Assembly (NCBI GenBank): GCA_001800135.1
Contig: MGUU01000008.1
Location: 1-64,000 of the forward strand
Direction of reading: 5' to 3'
From: Elusimicrobia bacterium RIFCSPLOWO2_02_FULL_39_32
GTDB lineage: Bacteria; Elusimicrobiota; Elusimicrobia; 2-02-FULL-39-32
DNA length: 64,000 bases
Shown here: positions 61,403-64,000 of the stretch, piece after piece
How the letters are laid out: each line of letters begins with the position of its first letter
Numbering within the stretch: position 1 is the first letter of the stretch
Notes under the pieces: model-generated
Told to the model about the DNA's origin: nothing
The model's input: only the letters and a program-made list of their open reading frames with translations
The model's database searches: none
Program-made: the position numbers and the translations under genes

Positions 61403-62898
61403 AAATTCAAGAGCTCTTCAAAAAATTAGTCCCTGATGCTTCCATTCCAAAAATTCCATTAGAAATTAAAGGTTTATCGGAAAATTCAAAAACAGTCAAT
61501 AAAAATTTCCTCTTTTTTGCTAGAAAAGGAACAAAAAATAAAGGAACGGATTTTATTCAGGAAGCCTTAAAGAACGGCGCAATCGCGATCTGCGCTGAAG
61601 AAAAAATTTTAGAATCTTCAGTCCCAGTCATTTCTGTTCCCTCAGTCCAAGAAATAGAAGCTCCCGTAGCCAACCGTTTCTACGATAATCCATCCAAAAA
61701 TTTGTGCATGGTTGGGGTAACAGGCACAAATGGGAAAACAACGTTTACTTACCTATTAGAAGCGATCGCTAATGAAATTGGATGGAAAACAGGTGTGATT
61801 GGCACCATCAATTATAGGCTGCCAAAGAGCGATTCAAATGAGATCGAAATTTTGCCTGCTCCCAACACAACCCCTAACGCTCTAGAATTACAATTTCTCC
61901 TGCACACTCTAAGAGAGCGTAAAGCGGATCTGGTGATCATGGAGGTCTCCTCCCATGCCTTATCTTTAAATAGAGTAGAAGGCATTGAATTTGACGGCGC
62001 TGTTTTCACCAATTTAACCCAAGACCACTTAGACTATCATGAAAATATGGAAAACTATTTTGAAGCAAAACTAAAATTATTTAAAAATTTAAACTCAAAT
62101 AAAAAAGAGAGCCCACAAGCTCAAAATAAATTTAGCATCCTAAATATGGATGATCCTTATAGCCAAAGGATTCAACTCAACTCTTTCTTGCCAGTAACAG
62201 GCTATGGAATAAAAAATAAAACTGATTTTTCCATTGAGGAACTGCATCTTGACCCCCATGGCTCAAGCTTTATTTTAGTTGCCAAAGATAAAAAATTCCC
62301 TATTCACACGCAACTTCTTGGAGAACATAACGTCTATAATATTTTAGCTGCAATTGCCGCAAGTTCTCAACTTAAAATTCCTATCCTTAAGGCTATTAAA
62401 GGGATAGAAAAAATTAAAATGATTCCAGGCCGGCTAGAAAAATTAATCTGCGGCCAAAATTTTAACGTAGTCATAGATTATGCCCATACGGAAGACGCAT
62501 TAAAAAATGTGCTTTTCTCTTTAAAACAATTTGCTCCTAAAAGGATTCTTACGGTTTTTGGCTGCGGGGGGGACAGGGACCGCTCCAAACGTCCTCTCAT
62601 GGGAGCTGTCGCAGCTGCTTTTAGCGACTGGGTGATCCTTACCTCAGACAACCCCAGGTCAGAAGATCCAGAAAAAATTATTTTAGACATCGAAGTGGGT
62701 GTGCGAAGAGTTGGAAAAAATAATTATGAAATTATTTTAGATAGGGAGACTGCGATAGAAAAAATTTTGAAAAGCGCGAGAAAAGATGATTTAGTTCTTA
62801 TTGCGGGCAAAGGCCATGAAACGGTTCAAATCTTTAAGAATCAAACCGTCCATTTTGATGACCGGGAAATAACAAGGAAATTTTTGTGCAAGCCTTAA
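61399..62898 (+). CDS. murE: UDP-MurNAc-tripeptide synthetase (meso-DAP adding)
   Basis: 499 aa. The ATP-binding P-loop is VTGTNGKTTFTY (about residues 110-121). The conserved block EVSSHALSLNRVEG and the amino-acid specificity motif DNPRSEDP follow; DNPR is the form found in meso-diaminopimelate-adding enzymes. It therefore predicts a Gram-negative-type peptidoglycan stem. It overlaps murF by 13 nt. Confidence 0.96.
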   Translation: MKIQELFKKLVPDASIPKIPLEIKGLSENSKTVNKNFLFFARKGTKNKGTDFIQEALKNGAIAICAEEKILESSVPVISVPSVQEIEAPVANRFYDNPSKNLCMVGVTGTNGKTTFTYLLEAIANEIGWKTGVIGTINYRLPKSDSNEIEILPAPNTTPNALELQFLLHTLRERKADLVIMEVSSHALSLNRVEGIEFDGAVFTNLTQDHLDYHENMENYFEAKLKLFKNLNSNKKESPQAQNKFSILNMDDPYSQRIQLNSFLPVTGYGIKNKTDFSIEELHLDPHGSSFILVAKDKKFPIHTQLLGEHNVYNILAAIAASSQLKIPILKAIKGIEKIKMIPGRLEKLICGQNFNVVIDYAHTEDALKNVLFSLKQFAPKRILTVFGCGGDRDRSKRPLMGAVAAAFSDWVILTSDNPRSEDPEKIILDIEVGVRRVGKNNYEIILDRETAIEKILKSARKDDLVLIAGKGHETVQIFKNQTVHFDDREITRKFLCKP

Positions 62899-64000
62899 CT
62901 CTTTCTGAAATCGTAAAAGCAACTGAAGGGACTCTTATTCTGGGGGACCCGGAAATCAAGATTGGAGAATCAGAAATCCAGAATAAAATGAATGACTTAG
63001 GAAGTTCAGGAATATCCATTGATACTAGACGCTTAAAACCAGGGGACATTTTTTTTGCTTTAAAAGGAACTAGGAGTGATGGCCATGCCTTTATTAAAGA
63101 TGCCGCAAAAAAAGGCGCAAAGCTCTGCATGATAGAAACCATCCCTCAAGATTTAAGTTTTTATCTCACAAATTTTCCAGCGATCATCCAAGTTCCTGAC
63201 ACTAAAAAATCCTTAGGCAAACTGGCTCAATATTACAGAAAAAAAGTTGGCGCTCAAACAAAAATCATCAGCATTAATGGTTCTTGCGGAAAGACCACGG
63301 TCAAAGAAATGACGGCGCAAATCCTGAAAAATGTTGCCCCCACAGTTTGGAGTCCCGGGAATTTCAATAATGAAATCGGTTGTCCATTATCCATTTTTTT
63401 ATTAAACCAAAACCACTTGTTTGGGGTCTTTGAAATTGGGAGTTCTGCGGTTGGCGAGGTAGGGCATTTAAGCAAAATAGTTTGTCCTAATCTCTCCATT
63501 CTTACCCAAATCAGCTTGGAACATACCGCAACCTTTGGGAATTTGGAAAATATCGCTGAGGGAGAATCAGAAGTTTTTTCCTATTTAACTCCTTCAGGAA
63601 TCGCAGTTTTGCCTAGAGACGACGCTTATTTTGAATTTTTAAAAACCAAGGTCCCAAAAGAATGCGAAATAAGAACTTTTGGATTCTCTAAAGATTCTTC
63701 TTGCTCTATTCAAAACTACACAACTTCTCAAGAAGGGGCTCAATTTAAGTTAAATTTTATGGAAGAAAAATTTAAAGATTTAAAAAACATGGTTTTTAAA
63801 ATTCCTTCGATGGGAAAAATAAATGTACTGAATGCGTGCGCTAGTATTACGGCCTGTTTAAGCTTAAATGTGCCGCCAGACTCTATTCAAAAAAGTCTTC
63901 AAAACTTTATTCCGCCTGATATGAGATTTCAAAAAATCCAGCTTAAATGTGGAACCCTATTAGTTAATGACAGTTATAATTCCAATCCTAGTTCTTTAAA
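62886..64000 (+). CDS. murF: UDP-MurNAc-tripeptide:D-Ala-D-Ala ligase, truncated by the window edge
   Basis: Partial: about 371 codons, open at the right edge. GTG start inside the end of murE. The N-terminal substrate domain has SIDTRRLKPGDIFFALKG, the P-loop is INGSCGKTTVKE (about residue 130), and FEIGSSAVGEVGHLS and DMRFQKIQ...LVNDSYNSNPSS are MurF blocks. It adds D-Ala-D-Ala to complete the pentapeptide precursor. About 80-90 residues are missing. Confidence 0.95.
   Translation, partial: MQALTLSEIVKATEGTLILGDPEIKIGESEIQNKMNDLGSSGISIDTRRLKPGDIFFALKGTRSDGHAFIKDAAKKGAKLCMIETIPQDLSFYLTNFPAIIQVPDTKKSLGKLAQYYRKKVGAQTKIISINGSCGKTTVKEMTAQILKNVAPTVWSPGNFNNEIGCPLSIFLLNQNHLFGVFEIGSSAVGEVGHLSKIVCPNLSILTQISLEHTATFGNLENIAEGESEVFSYLTPSGIAVLPRDDAYFEFLKTKVPKECEIRTFGFSKDSSCSIQNYTTSQEGAQFKLNFMEEKFKDLKNMVFKIPSMGKINVLNACASITACLSLNVPPDSIQKSLQNFIPPDMRFQKIQLKCGTLLVNDSYNSNPSSL

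Noticed and set aside
1-64000. CRISPR arrays, insertion sequences, prophage or att sites.
   Set aside because: No regularly spaced repeats, transposase motifs, terminal inverted repeats or phage genes were seen; gene order and composition look chromosomal throughout.

Overview
The window reads as a continuous piece of chromosome from an AT-rich, Gram-negative-type bacterium: it has outer-membrane porins and barrels, an AsmA-family protein, a division and cell-wall cluster of the meso-diaminopimelate type, RNase P RNA and a tRNA. An exported protein of 4,084 residues, FecR-like and DUF1573/cytochrome envelope proteins and the low GC content would fit an uncultured lineage such as Omnitrophota or a relative. 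That placement is inference; no 16S rRNA is present.

Region 1 (1-25.7 kb, all plus strand) is prolyl-tRNA synthetase followed by a nearly complete cobalamin locus. Riboswitch 1 (1943-2130), with a terminator just before the first start codon, controls the late steps: cobC, cobU, cobT, cobS, cobD, cobQ/cbiP, cbiB and cbiA. Riboswitch 2 (about 10620-10782) precedes a porin carrying a degenerate heavy-metal-binding motif, a YVTN beta-propeller and an S41-type peptidase. After these come the cobalt-early (anaerobic) corrin genes: cbiX, a flavin reductase-like gene, cbiC, bluB, cbiD, a cbiE-cbiT fusion, cbiG, an unknown gene, a cbiH-cbiL fusion, an ATP:corrinoid adenosyltransferase and cbiF. A ParB/SerK-like gene closes the set. 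No cbiJ/cobK and no pduX are seen; the flavin reductase-like and SerK-like genes are candidates for unfilled steps. A DUF1802 gene and the apparent remains of a nucleotidyltransferase-type two-gene module follow.

Region 2 (26-46.7 kb, minus strand) is a phosphate region. It holds phoB-phoR, a porin with pstS-pstC-pstA-two pstB-phoU, and the giant gene. The giant protein has a signal peptide, a TIKI/ChaN-like domain, membrane segments, a pseudokinase-like domain, a tandem run of triosephosphate isomerase (TIM) domains and four tandem GAPDH-like domains. One TIM copy and one GAPDH copy keep their catalytic residues. The porin-pst operon and the giant gene share one promoter layout: 7-bp repeats on an 11-bp pitch, then exactly 26 bp, then TTTAATAA. 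This ties the giant gene to phosphate starvation. The two PstB proteins have complementary active-site losses, which predicts a heterodimer with one working ATP site.

Region 3 (46.9-56 kb) holds envelope genes: an AsmA-like protein, a spore photoproduct lyase-like radical SAM protein, a FecR-like protein with EF-hand-like loops and its outer-membrane barrel partner, and a DUF1573-diheme cytochrome. Region 4 (56-64 kb) has tRNA-Val(CAC), a coiled-coil zinc-ribbon protein, RNase HI, RNase P RNA with a strong terminator, and the start of the dcw cluster (mraZ, rsmH, ftsL, ftsI, murE, partial murF) behind a good promoter and a MraZ box. Several promoters place the -10 element only 8-15 bp before the start codon, so leaderless mRNAs look common here.
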